A stretch of 64,000 nucleotides of DNA from Trichococcus alkaliphilus (GTDB lineage: Bacteria > Bacillota > Bacilli > Lactobacillales > Aerococcaceae). Location of the stretch: assembly GCF_003008695.1 (NCBI RefSeq), contig NZ_PXZT01000004.1, positions 162,770 to 226,769 on the forward strand, given 5' to 3'. The notes beneath the pieces are model-generated. The model saw only the letters and a list, made by a program, of their open reading frames with translations. It did no database searches and had not been told where the DNA came from. Position numbers and translations under genes: made by a program. Shown here piece after piece: positions 19,533 through 29,100 of the stretch; positions within the stretch are counted from its first letter, which is position 1; every line of letters begins with the position of its first letter.

Positions 19533-20459
19533 TTATAGCAATCCGATCAAGCGTCCGCCGATACCAACAACGAACAGTCCAAGAATGATCACGATTGGAG
19601 AAACTTTCTTCTTCAACAACCACATGCAAAGGAATGTCAACAGCAACGCTGCCAAGCCAGGAATCAATTGATCCAAGTTATTTTGCAAGGTTGTAACTTT
19701 TGTGTCGGTCAGTGACAAGCCTGAAGTGTATTGGCTCAGCGCTTGCTGGATGCCGGCAGTGCCACTTGGCAGGTTTTCCCAATCGATAAATGCACCTTCT
19801 GAAAGTTTCACTGAAGAAACGATTGGAGCAAACGAGATGGATACCCAACGTTGCACCAAGGCAGCCAATACGAACATCCCAAGAATGGAAGCTCCTTTTG
19901 TCAAATCTTGAAGTATTCCGCCAGACAAATCCTCAGTGATTTTTGATCCAGCCTTATAACCGAATTCTTGGGTATACCACATGAATCCCCAACGGATAAC
20001 GTTCCATGCAACAAAGAATAGGATAGGTCCTAAGATGTTTCCTGTTAAGGCCAATGATGCACCTAAAGCCCCAAGAATTGGACGGACTGTAAACCAGAAC
20101 ACAGGGTCACCAACACCGGCAAGAGGTCCCATCATTCCGACCTTCACACCTTGAATCGTAACATCATCTACTGGAGCTCCGTTTGCGCGTTCTTCTTCCA
20201 GAGCCAGCGTTACTCCTAATACTGGAGATGCCACATATGGATGTGTATTGAAGAATTCCAAGTGGCGTTTCAATGCTAGGACGCGATCTTCTTTTTCTGG
20301 ATAAAGTTTCTTGATTGCTGGAATCATTGCGAAAGCCCAGCCACCGTTTTGCATCCGCTCATAGTTCCATGATCCTTGAATGAAGGTGGAACGCCAAGCA
20401 ACCGCTAATCGATCTTTTTTAGTTAATACGAATTTTTTATCTACCGTATTTTGTGCCAT
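19533..20459 (-). CDS. manN: Mannose PTS IID component
   Basis: A 308-residue membrane component unique to mannose-family PTS. It begins with the typical DRLAVAWRSTFIQGSWNYERMQNGG and continues with GVKVGMMGPLAGVGDPVFWFTVRPI; a C-terminal hydrophobic anchor follows. With IIC it forms the sugar channel, which in related bacteria is also the receptor for class IIa bacteriocins and an entry route for phage DNA. Spaced 17 nt from manM. Confidence 0.95.
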   Translation of the reverse strand: MAQNTVDKKFVLTKKDRLAVAWRSTFIQGSWNYERMQNGGWAFAMIPAIKKLYPEKEDRVLALKRHLEFFNTHPYVASPVLGVTLALEEERANGAPVDDVTIQGVKVGMMGPLAGVGDPVFWFTVRPILGALGASLALTGNILGPILFFVAWNVIRWGFMWYTQEFGYKAGSKITEDLSGGILQDLTKGASILGMFVLAALVQRWVSISFAPIVSSVKLSEGAFIDWENLPSGTAGIQQALSQYTSGLSLTDTKVTTLQNNLDQLIPGLAALLLTFLCMWLLKKKVSPIVIILGLFVVGIGGRLIGLL

Positions 20460-20476
20460 GTTTGCAGTCTCCTTTC

Positions 20477-21277
20477 CTAATAGTCGTTGAGTATTGAATC
20501 AAGTGGATCGCCAGTATTGCCAGAACCGCCATTACCGGAACCGCCCATTTTAGAAAGGTTCAAGTAGATCAAGGCCATTGCAACACCTAGGGCTCCTAAT
20601 GCGATCAACGTCAATTGAGATACAGCGGCAACAACGAAACCAATGATGAAGAATGGCCATACTTCTTTGGTGGCCATCATATTGATTACCATTGCATAAC
20701 CAACAGCTACGACCATACCGCCACCGATTGCCATTCCATCAGTCAACCAACCTGGCATTGCTTCCAACCCAGAACGGACAGCGTCTGCAGGGATGAACAG
20801 AAGCAATGCAGCAGGAATTGCGATACGCAAACCTTGCATAGCAATAGCCCCAATTTGAAGCCATTCAATCTTGCGATAGTCGCCTTGTTCTGCAGCTGCG
20901 TCCATCAAATGAACGATAGGAACAGCGAGTGTACGAACGAACATCGTCAAGACTAATCCAGCTACAGCCAGAGGAATCGCAATGGCGATAGCGGAAGATA
21001 CACCATTTACGCCTTGACCACCCAAAACTAAAATAATTGCCGATGCAACAGAAGCAAGTGCTGCGTCAGGTGCAACAGCGGCTCCGATATTTGCCCAACC
21101 TAATGCGATCATTTGTAATGATCCGCCAAGAATAATACCAGCTTCAAGATTACCTGTGACAAGTCCGATAAGTGTACATGCAACGAGCGGTTGATGGAAT
21201 TGGAATTCATCTAAAATGCCTTCCATCCCGGCAAAGAATGCCACGATGATGACAAGAATAATTGAAACGACTGACAT
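20477..21277 (-). CDS. manM: Mannose PTS IIC component
   Basis: A 266-residue integral membrane permease with multiple hydrophobic segments. FFAGMEGILDEFQFHQPLVACTLIGLVTGN is cut here to its key pieces: GMEGILDEFQFHQPLV and GNLEAGIILGGSLQMIALG, the family signature. It works with ManL and ManN to import and phosphorylate hexoses. A glycine-rich tail (GGSGNGGSGN) precedes the C-terminus. Located 21 nt after manL. Confidence 0.95.
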   Translation of the reverse strand: MSVVSIILVIIVAFFAGMEGILDEFQFHQPLVACTLIGLVTGNLEAGIILGGSLQMIALGWANIGAAVAPDAALASVASAIILVLGGQGVNGVSSAIAIAIPLAVAGLVLTMFVRTLAVPIVHLMDAAAEQGDYRKIEWLQIGAIAMQGLRIAIPAALLLFIPADAVRSGLEAMPGWLTDGMAIGGGMVVAVGYAMVINMMATKEVWPFFIIGFVVAAVSQLTLIALGALGVAMALIYLNLSKMGGSGNGGSGNTGDPLDSILNDY

Positions 21278-21298
21278 AATATACCTCCTCTTTTCTTG

Positions 21299-22285
21299 TT
21301 ATGCCTTAGCTAATTCTTCCTTAGCTTTTTTCAGCAACGCATCCATTTTTTCCGATGAATCATTCGGAACTTTCCGGACATCAAATTTAACGCCTTTTGC
21401 TTTCAATGTTTCGAATGCTTCCACATCTTTAGGCCCCATTGACAAGACCTTATTCACAACAACCTTGCCGACTGAGTGAGCCATTGATCCGACATTCAAT
21501 TCTTTAATCTCCACGCCGCCTTCAATTGCCCGAACGACATCTTGCACGTTTTCAAAAAGCAAGAGCGCATGCGTGTTCCCAAAACGAGGATCCTTGGCAA
21601 TTTCGATCATTTTTTTGATTGGAATCACGTTGGCTTTGACTCCTGGAGGAGCCGCCTGCACGATGAGGTTTTTCCGCAATTCATCTCTTGAGACATCATC
21701 CGAAACCACGATGATCCGATCTGTTCCGGTTGTTTTCGCCCATGTTGTTGCCACTTGACCATGAAGCAACCGTGAATCCAAACGAACTAGAGATAACTTG
21801 ATTTTGCCATCGCCCACGACTGTCCCTGCGGGAAGGCTACCTTTTAGCTGTTGCCCCTTAGAAGCCGCTTCCACTTTCTTTGGCTCTAAACTTTCAGGCT
21901 TAGCTCTTACGCCATCCTTCGCTGCTGGAAGAATTTGAGCGGCAATCTTTTGTGCCGATTCACTGCTCAGACGTGCAGCATACGCTTCGATGACCATTGG
22001 AAGGTTCATTCCGGCGATGATTGCCCATGTGTCTTTATGCGCTTCGAAAAGGCTGTTGGCTTGATTGAACGGTGTTCCGCCCCATAAGTCGACTAAAAAC
22101 AACACTTCCTCTGGGTTGTCAAAAGATGCGATGGCCTCTTGCATCTTTGCTTTGACATCGTCAGGTCCTTCGCTAGGTGCCAAGGTCACTGCTTTGACGT
22201 TTTCTTGTTCGCCGAAAATCATCGAAGCAGATTGCAGAATGCCTTCAGCGAAATCCCCATGACTTGCTAGGATAATTCCTACCAT
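21299..22285 (-). CDS. manL: Mannose PTS IIAB component
   Basis: A 328-residue fused IIAB protein. The IIA domain (1 to about 125) has phosphorylated His9 in GIILASHGDFAEG. After an Ala/Lys/Glu-rich hinge, the IIB domain (about 162-328) carries His175 in RLDSRLLHGQVATTW. It takes phosphate from HPr and passes it to the sugar through ManM/N. AGGAGG precedes the ATG, about 80 nt downstream of a consensus sigma-54 promoter. Confidence 0.96.
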   Translation of the reverse strand: MVGIILASHGDFAEGILQSASMIFGEQENVKAVTLAPSEGPDDVKAKMQEAIASFDNPEEVLFLVDLWGGTPFNQANSLFEAHKDTWAIIAGMNLPMVIEAYAARLSSESAQKIAAQILPAAKDGVRAKPESLEPKKVEAASKGQQLKGSLPAGTVVGDGKIKLSLVRLDSRLLHGQVATTWAKTTGTDRIIVVSDDVSRDELRKNLIVQAAPPGVKANVIPIKKMIEIAKDPRFGNTHALLLFENVQDVVRAIEGGVEIKELNVGSMAHSVGKVVVNKVLSMGPKDVEAFETLKAKGVKFDVRKVPNDSSEKMDALLKKAKEELAKA

Positions 22286-22364
22286 TTGTATACCTCCTAT
22301 TGAATAAATTTTGTGACTGTTTGGATAAATAGCTTGGTAGGCTATTTCCCAGACACTTAACTAT

Positions 22365-22382
22365 ATGCAAAAAGCGTGCCAA
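22365..22382 (-). promoter_or_regulatory. Sigma-54 promoter of the mannose PTS operon
   Basis: Minus strand reads TTGGCACGCTTTTTGCAT, an exact match to the -24/-12 consensus TGGCAC-N5-TTGC. It lies between manL and the ManR gene. Confidence 0.93.
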
Positions 22383-22383
22383 C

Positions 22384-22490
22384 TTAGTGTATGGCTCATT
22401 CTCTTGGAGAAAAAAACAATAAAAATACACTAAAACCCACAGTGTTTTAGTGTATCGTTTCTATTCATTGTTAGTGTATGAGACAGTGTA
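22384..22490. promoter_or_regulatory. Probable ManR upstream activating sequence
   Basis: A perfect 10-bp inverted repeat, TACACTAAAA (22426-22435) and TTTTAGTGTA (22445-22454), plus further copies of the half-site AGTGTAT near 22385, 22472 and 22485. The repeats sit 45-110 nt upstream of the sigma-54 promoter, the position expected for an enhancer-bound activator. Confidence 0.75.
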
Positions 22491-22493
22491 TCG

Positions 22494-25370
22494 TTATTCT
22501 TGATAGGCCAACAATTGCTGCAGATAATATACTTCATCTTTCGGCATTTCAATTTGAAAGGTGCCGCTCAGTAGATTTAAGGACTGTTCCAGCTGCTTAA
22601 ATGTTTCTGTCTGTTCGGTCGTTTCCAGCTCTTCTTGCGGCGCGATCAATGTATCTTGGCGCAGTGACCGCTCAAACATTCCCGCGATGTGCATTAAAAG
22701 ATTGATTGCTTGGGAATAATTTTCTTCATTCTTCAATAAGGAAAGACTAAACTTCCACAAAGGTTCGATCAGCTTTTGCGGATTCAAAAAAGTAAAGCTT
22801 TGCGTCATGTATTCCACGCATATCTGCTTTGCCTTTTCCAATGTCAACTCACTATCATCATAGGATTCTGACTCTTCCACTAAATAGTCCAATACTTTTT
22901 CGGCATCTCCGTTGAAGAAATGTTCCATTGGAATGTAAACGGCATCGATTTTTGGTTTGACGATTCCTGTTGTTGCAAGGATTTCATACTCCTGTTGCAA
23001 GTTGACCAGCTGCTCATCCATTTCGATCACCGAAATCGGCAGTACCTCGATTTCCACATCAAAATATTTCTCTAAATGCTTGTCGATGAGCTCTTTCATC
23101 TTTTGCGCGGTTCCTTCACCCGAAGCGCAGATTGCAATGATTGCCTTTTTGCGCTCTAGAGTGTGCCCGTTCTCTTCTCTCGTGGTCACGGTGGTGCCTG
23201 CATAACCACGAAAAGATTTGAGCGATCGATAAATTTCATCAAGTGTCGTTTCAACAAGATTCGTCTTGCGCACCGTTTCCAAAACGATCGGGGTCGTAAC
23301 CATGTCGATCGTTTTGACCTCAATTCCGGTTTTTTCTGTGATTTTTTCCGAAAATGTCGTCAGCGAGCCCATATCGACCAACAAAATGACGCCGCTTCCA
23401 CGATCGATTTCTTGGACACAATGAATAATTTTTTCGAGGGCCACTTGGGGCTTCATCTCAAGAGGCATATCTACAGCGCGAATATTGTCGACCCCCAACA
23501 ATGTCGTCACAACCTCCGCCATGCTCGTTGCTGTACTCTTGCCATGGGCTGCAATCACAACACCCACTCGTCCGGTGACCTTGTCTTGCTTTAATGAAAC
23601 CAGCAACAAAGTCAGATAATAGGTCTCCACCTCAGGGATGTTGATACTGTATTCTTTTTGCAGTTCTTGTTTCATCCATTTAGCGACCGTAAACTCTTGA
23701 GGATAATCTTCCACCATATTTTTGATGCTTGCATGGAGTGTCCGGCTGCTTTCCCCTAATTGAATCCGCTTTAAGAACGAACTGATATGAAGACTCATCG
23801 CATAGACGAAATTCCGTTGGATGTGATAATCCAAATGATCTTGCGCATACTCAAACATATCTTTTGCAAAGCGAATAATTCGCTGATCAATGATTTCGGA
23901 AAGCTTTTTCTCTGTGTCAAAGGTCAAACCTGTATCACGATAAAAAGACTTCAGATGGACATTGATGTCGGTCGTAATGTAATGATTGATGGATTCCTTA
24001 TCAAGGCCCTCTTCCCGCAGCAGCGCAGCCTTATTCCCGATAATTTCATACAGATTATAAGGAAGCTCATAGGAATCGCCTTTCAGCGGGCTTTCCGCTC
24101 CTTCATTCGGCACCAACGTCAGCACGGGTTCCAGCATCCGAGTGAGTTCATTCAAGCGCTCGCGATGATTATTCGCCAGATTGAGCAGGCCGTTTTGGAT
24201 CTCTGGTGTAAGCTCATCCAACGTAATCGATATTTCACTTGAATTCATATAATTCAAAAAGGCCCGCGCACAAACAAGCTGGACATTCGATTTCAGCTGC
24301 CCGACATTTCCGTAGGTTACGCTGCCTATCAAAGCTTTCACTGCATCCTGTTTCACATGGATACTTTTTTGGATTCGATTAGCTTCGATTGAGACCATCC
24401 GCTTCAACAAATCCACTTGTTCAGCAATCGGGCGCTCCGAAAATTGCGGTAATTTAATGACTATCGGGATACGTCGCACAAAGGTCTGGAGCAAACTGGA
24501 AGCGGGATCTTCCGTCGTTGCACAAACAAGACGGACATTGACTTTATTGGCTTTATCGGTTTCGCCTAATCGATTATAGGTGCCGTGATCCAGCAGATAA
24601 AAAATCATTTCTTGCCCTTCAGGCGGCAGTCGGTGCACTTCGTCCATAAAGAGCATGCCGCCGTCTGCCCGTTGGATCAACCCGTCCGTCGTTTCCGTCG
24701 CTCCTGTAAAAGCACCTTTGCGATATCCGAACAAATGAGCCATCAATAATTCGGGATTGTGCGCATAGTCGGCACAATTGAACACAACCAGCTCCTTATC
24801 AGCTGCAAAAACTTGATTTGCTTGCGCGAAACGAAACATCGCATGAACAAAAAAGGTTTTCCCGCTTCCTGTCGGTCCAGTGATCAAGCAGCTTAACCCC
24901 TTAGGAGGATAGAGGATCGCCGCCTTTGCCTGATCAACTTGAGTCCGCATACTGTCATTTGAACCGATTACATTCGCAAACACCTCATTATTTGTTTCTC
25001 GGCTGCCCGCATTATTTCCTTCACGGGTTGCGGGAACACGAGAAATTCCAGAAACTGCGCCGCGTGTTTCGCTTTTTGGCCTTGCTGTTGGCTTGGGTTG
25101 GTCTTCTTTATATGAGTGCATCTTTTTTTGTGGTCGCTCAGGCCATTTCAAAGAGTGATCCGCATATCTGACCGGTCGTCCAGAGGATTTAATCAGTTTT
25201 CCCTGACGCACGAGCTCATTTAAGTCGCTGCTTGCATTGGGCCGTATGATCTGAAGCTCCGTCACAACTTCCTGAGTCGTCACGCCTTCGTTCCCCTGCT
25301 CAAAAGCAGCTTCTGTATACTCCTGCGAGCGAATTTTTATATACTCGTAGATTCGGTCAATTCGTTTCAT
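22494..25370 (-). CDS. manR: Sigma-54 dependent PTS activator, LevR/ManR type
   Basis: A 958-residue activator. Order: N-terminal winged helix (1-75), Pro/Lys-rich linker, AAA+ domain with Walker A GPTGSGKT (165-172), the sigma-54 contact loop GAFTGA (219-224) and Walker B GGMLFMDE (237-244), then a first PRD, an EIIA-Man-like domain (GVVIAAHGKSTATSMAEVV), an EIIB-Gat-like domain (AIIAICASGEGTAQKMKEL) and a C-terminal PRD. Phosphorylation of the PRD and EII-like domains by HPr and PTS proteins tunes activity with sugar supply. It is encoded just upstream of manL on the same strand, with its operator between the two. Confidence 0.95.
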   Translation of the reverse strand: MKRIDRIYEYIKIRSQEYTEAAFEQGNEGVTTQEVVTELQIIRPNASSDLNELVRQGKLIKSSGRPVRYADHSLKWPERPQKKMHSYKEDQPKPTARPKSETRGAVSGISRVPATREGNNAGSRETNNEVFANVIGSNDSMRTQVDQAKAAILYPPKGLSCLITGPTGSGKTFFVHAMFRFAQANQVFAADKELVVFNCADYAHNPELLMAHLFGYRKGAFTGATETTDGLIQRADGGMLFMDEVHRLPPEGQEMIFYLLDHGTYNRLGETDKANKVNVRLVCATTEDPASSLLQTFVRRIPIVIKLPQFSERPIAEQVDLLKRMVSIEANRIQKSIHVKQDAVKALIGSVTYGNVGQLKSNVQLVCARAFLNYMNSSEISITLDELTPEIQNGLLNLANNHRERLNELTRMLEPVLTLVPNEGAESPLKGDSYELPYNLYEIIGNKAALLREEGLDKESINHYITTDINVHLKSFYRDTGLTFDTEKKLSEIIDQRIIRFAKDMFEYAQDHLDYHIQRNFVYAMSLHISSFLKRIQLGESSRTLHASIKNMVEDYPQEFTVAKWMKQELQKEYSINIPEVETYYLTLLLVSLKQDKVTGRVGVVIAAHGKSTATSMAEVVTTLLGVDNIRAVDMPLEMKPQVALEKIIHCVQEIDRGSGVILLVDMGSLTTFSEKITEKTGIEVKTIDMVTTPIVLETVRKTNLVETTLDEIYRSLKSFRGYAGTTVTTREENGHTLERKKAIIAICASGEGTAQKMKELIDKHLEKYFDVEIEVLPISVIEMDEQLVNLQQEYEILATTGIVKPKIDAVYIPMEHFFNGDAEKVLDYLVEESESYDDSELTLEKAKQICVEYMTQSFTFLNPQKLIEPLWKFSLSLLKNEENYSQAINLLMHIAGMFERSLRQDTLIAPQEELETTEQTETFKQLEQSLNLLSGTFQIEMPKDEVYYLQQLLAYQE

Positions 25371-25608
25371 CCAGATTCCTCCTGTTCCATCATCATAAAA
25401 ATACCATAGTCCCGAAAAAAACGAAAGCGGAAGCTTACGAAAAGTGCCATTTAAAGGAGCCTTTAAGAGTAAGGCTCACAACCCACTTATATATTAGCAA
25501 TATACTGATTTTCAAAATATTTAAATTAATCCTGAAAATACTTCTTACACACATTCTATATTTGTGATACCATGGTTGACGTTGCAAAAAATTAGAAGGA
25601 GTGTTTAT

Positions 25609-26070
25609 ATGCCCACAAACAAAAAAGAAGGAATTATTTTTACGACGATAATGTGCTCGATGATGGTGTTAGGAATGAGCCTTTACAATCTGCAGTTACA
25701 TGACAATTTAGCTCTTATGCCGCTTGCGGCAGGCTTAGTGCCAGGTTTTGTTGTCGCCTTTATTTTGGACGTATTCGTTGTAGGAATGATCGCAAAGAAA
25801 ATTGCTTTTCGACTACCCATCAAAAAAGAAAATAAGTTGCAGTTAATTTTGACAATCTCCAGTTTGATGGTTCTAGGGATGGTCACTTTCATGTCATTAT
25901 TCGGTGTTCTTATTGAAGGCGGCATCCCTGATAATTTATGGGCTGCCTATAGTGAAGCTTGGAGAATGAATGTTATTGTCGCACTGCCGTTACAATTGTT
26001 GATTGTTGGGCCTATTTCCCGGACAATTCTTGGCAAAATCCAAGCCAATGGTCAGCTTGTTTTGGATTGA
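25609..26070 (+). CDS. DUF2798 membrane protein
   Basis: A 153-residue protein with four hydrophobic segments arranged as two repeats (MCSMMVLGMSLYN... and SSLMVLGMVTFMSLFG...), the pattern of DUF2798. Function is unknown. ATG 25609 follows AAGGAG; an upstream in-frame start at 25564 lacks a ribosome site. Single gene, convergent with rexA across the hairpin at 26104. Confidence 0.8.
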   Translation: MPTNKKEGIIFTTIMCSMMVLGMSLYNLQLHDNLALMPLAAGLVPGFVVAFILDVFVVGMIAKKIAFRLPIKKENKLQLILTISSLMVLGMVTFMSLFGVLIEGGIPDNLWAAYSEAWRMNVIVALPLQLLIVGPISRTILGKIQANGQLVLD

Positions 26071-26103
26071 ACTTTAGCGCATAGTTGTTGAAAAATCAGA
26101 AAA

Positions 26104-26145
26104 AGGTGCAGCACACTTGGCAATAACCAAGGATGCTGCACCTTC
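26104..26145. terminator. Bidirectional terminator between DUF2798 gene and rexA
   Basis: Arms AAGGTGCAGCA / TGCTGCACCTT with an inner CTTGG/CCAAG extension between convergent genes. Confidence 0.75.
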
Positions 26146-26175
26146 TGTTTGTCGTTCAATAGCATACCGTCGTAA

Positions 26176-29100
26176 TCAGACAACCACATTCGTCTGGTTC
26201 GAAAGCAGCGCGATGTATGCCGCGCTGACGGGTTTTTGACGGATGGTCTCGAGGCCTTTCTTGTACAGGTTCATCTGGCCGCGGTATTTTTCGACGATGT
26301 TCTCCGGCAATACCGGCGCTTGATCGCCCACGAAATCGGTTTTGAAGTCATATAGGACGATGTGATCGTCGTATTCGATGAAGCCATCGATGATACCGTG
26401 GATCAGCAGATTGTCGGTTGAGTCTTCCGGCATCTCAGCGAATATCCGGCTGGCCGGGATCAGCAGCGAGAACGGCATCTCCCGTCTCACCTTGTCCGCA
26501 TTCGATTGGATTTCCTGCCCCAATTCGGTTTGGAAGAACTTCGCGATCTGTTCGGCGTCGAGCTTCTCCGCAACAGCCTTCTCCAGCAGTCCATCATCTA
26601 CCAATTCAAGCAACAGTTGCGCCACATAGGCTGCGGTGATTTCCTTTTCCAGATCCACGGACTGCATCACGAAATGCGTCGCGGTACCGATTTCGGCGCT
26701 ATTCGGCATCACCGTCTCCTGCATGAAGCGCGGACGCGGGAATTCGGGCTCCACATAGCGGGAGACCCGTTTGGTGTCGGAAAGGTCCAGCTTCAGCATA
26801 TGGCTTTCGTCCGGATCCTCAAACAGCCGCTTGATCTCCGAAACGGATTGGTAGCTGGTGGTCGTCGTTGCCGCTTCGTGGGGATATTTCGCCTCCATCA
26901 GGGCAACGGCCAGCTTCATCTCCTCCGCCAGGGAATGTTCATGCGCTTCGACCTGGGCGGACGCCATCTGCTCGATTTCGTCTTTCCACTGCGATTCGTT
27001 GATCTCTTCCATAGCGACCGGGATGTAGGACAGCAGGTCTTCCTCGCGGAAAGTCTGGATGCTGAAATGCACCGGGTAATGCGTCAGTTCGCCCCGGTAT
27101 TCTTTATGGAAATGGTCGTTCTCCGCATCCTCATGCCGGTACAGGCACATGCCGAGCCATTTCATCATCGAGCTGGCCTGCAGGCGCAGATAATCCGGAA
27201 GCAGCTTCCCGCTTGTTCCATCGGCCACTTGCCAATCGGCCCAAAGCTTTTCTTCGGATTTGTAGGAACCGACCAGGAACAGTTTCTGCTCGGCCCGGGT
27301 CAGTGCTACATACAGTTTGCGCATCTCTTCCGCCAGTAATTTTTTCTTCTTCTCGATTGCCAACGCTTGGCGCGCCAAGGACGGATACTGGACCCGCTGC
27401 TGGACGTCGAAATAATCGGTCCCGAGCCCATGCGTCTCGGAGAAGATGTATTTGCTTTGCGTGTCGCTCAGGTTGAACCGTTTCGACAGATCCATCAGGA
27501 AGACGACCGGGAACTCGAGACCTTTGCTGGCGTGGATAGTCATGACCCTTACGGCATCCTCATCGTCGCTGAAGGAGGTCGGCTCAGCCAAATCCTTGTC
27601 GCGCTGCTGGATCTTCTCGATGAAGCGGATGAACTGGAACAGCCCTTTGTAGTTCGTTTCCTCGTACTTTTTGGCCCGCTCATAGAGGGCGTGCAGGTTG
27701 GCAGTCCGCTGCTTGCCGGCGACCATGCCGCCGACGTAGTCGAGGAAATGGGTGTCGTTGTAGATGGTCCAGATCAGCGTGACGAGGCTGCTCCGTCTGG
27801 CCGTGTTGCGCCATTCGTGCAAGCGACCCATGAACAGCGCCAATTTGCTGTGCGCGTCCTTGATTTCCGCAGTCTGTTCGATCCCGGAAGCTTCGCATAT
27901 TTTGATGAAATGCTGTACGGCTTCGTAGAAATCGCCGTTCTTCTGCTGGATGCGGATCAGCGCCAACTGCTTTTCGTCCAAACCGACGATCGGCGAACGC
28001 AGTACTGCCGCTAGCGGGATATCCTGGCGCGGATTGTCGATCACCTTCAGCAAGGACAGGATGATCGAAACTTCGGTGCGCTGGAAATAGCTTTCCGTGT
28101 CGTTCAGGATGACCGGTATCTGGAAATCCTTGAATATCTCTAGGATGACGAGGTTGTTTTTCTTCGTCGGCGTCAACAGCACGATATCCCGGTAGGAAAG
28201 CGGCCGTTCTTCTTTGGTCTTTTTGTCGTAGATCAGGAACTTTTCATCGATCAGCGCCTTGATCTTCTGCGCCACCATCGTGACTTCCCCGGCTGTTTTG
28301 TCGTCGATCGTCAGGTCGGCTTCGAGATCGTTCTCCGGTGTGAGGGCTTCCTCGTCGTTGTCGGCGTTCTCCGACAGGTAGATCAGCAGTTCGGTCTGGT
28401 TGCGCTCGCTCTCCGGGAAGGACTTGTTGCCGGCTTGGAGCTTTGCGGCTTCGTCGTAATCCATCTGGCCGACTTTTTCATCCATCAGCTGTTCGAAGAT
28501 GAAATTCGTGAAATGAATGACCTCTGCGCGCGATCGGAAGTTTTCCGCCAGAATGATCCGTTCCCCGCCGGTTTTGTCGGCAAAGGCCGCGTATTTGCGC
28601 AGGAACAGGCTCGGGTCGGCCAAGCGGAAGGCGTAGATGGACTGTTTGACATCCCCAACCATAAACAGGTTCTCGGTTTCCGGCTGGTGCCGCGTCACCC
28701 AATAGAGGATGCTCTCCTGCAGCTGGTTCACGTCCTGGTATTCGTCGATCAGCACTTCCTCAAACTTGTTGCGGTAATAGGCGCTTGCGTCGCTCATCTT
28801 GCGTTCCCCGTCGGCAGCAATCGGCGCCAGGATCTGCAGCGTCAGATGCTCCAGGTCGTTGAAATCGAGCACATTGTCGTCCAATTTCCGTTCCCAGTAG
28901 GCTTCGGAAAAGCGTTTCGTCACCCGGGCCATCTCTTCGGCGTACGGGTGGATTCCCAGCAACACTTCCTCCTGTTCCGCAAGCGGTCGGTTGAGGTATT
29001 GCGCGCTCAATGCGGCGAAATCCTTCTTGTATTTGTCGCGCAGGTTTTTCAGCAGCGCCTTTTGATCCTTCACTTCATCTGGGTCGGCCTTCTTGCTGCT

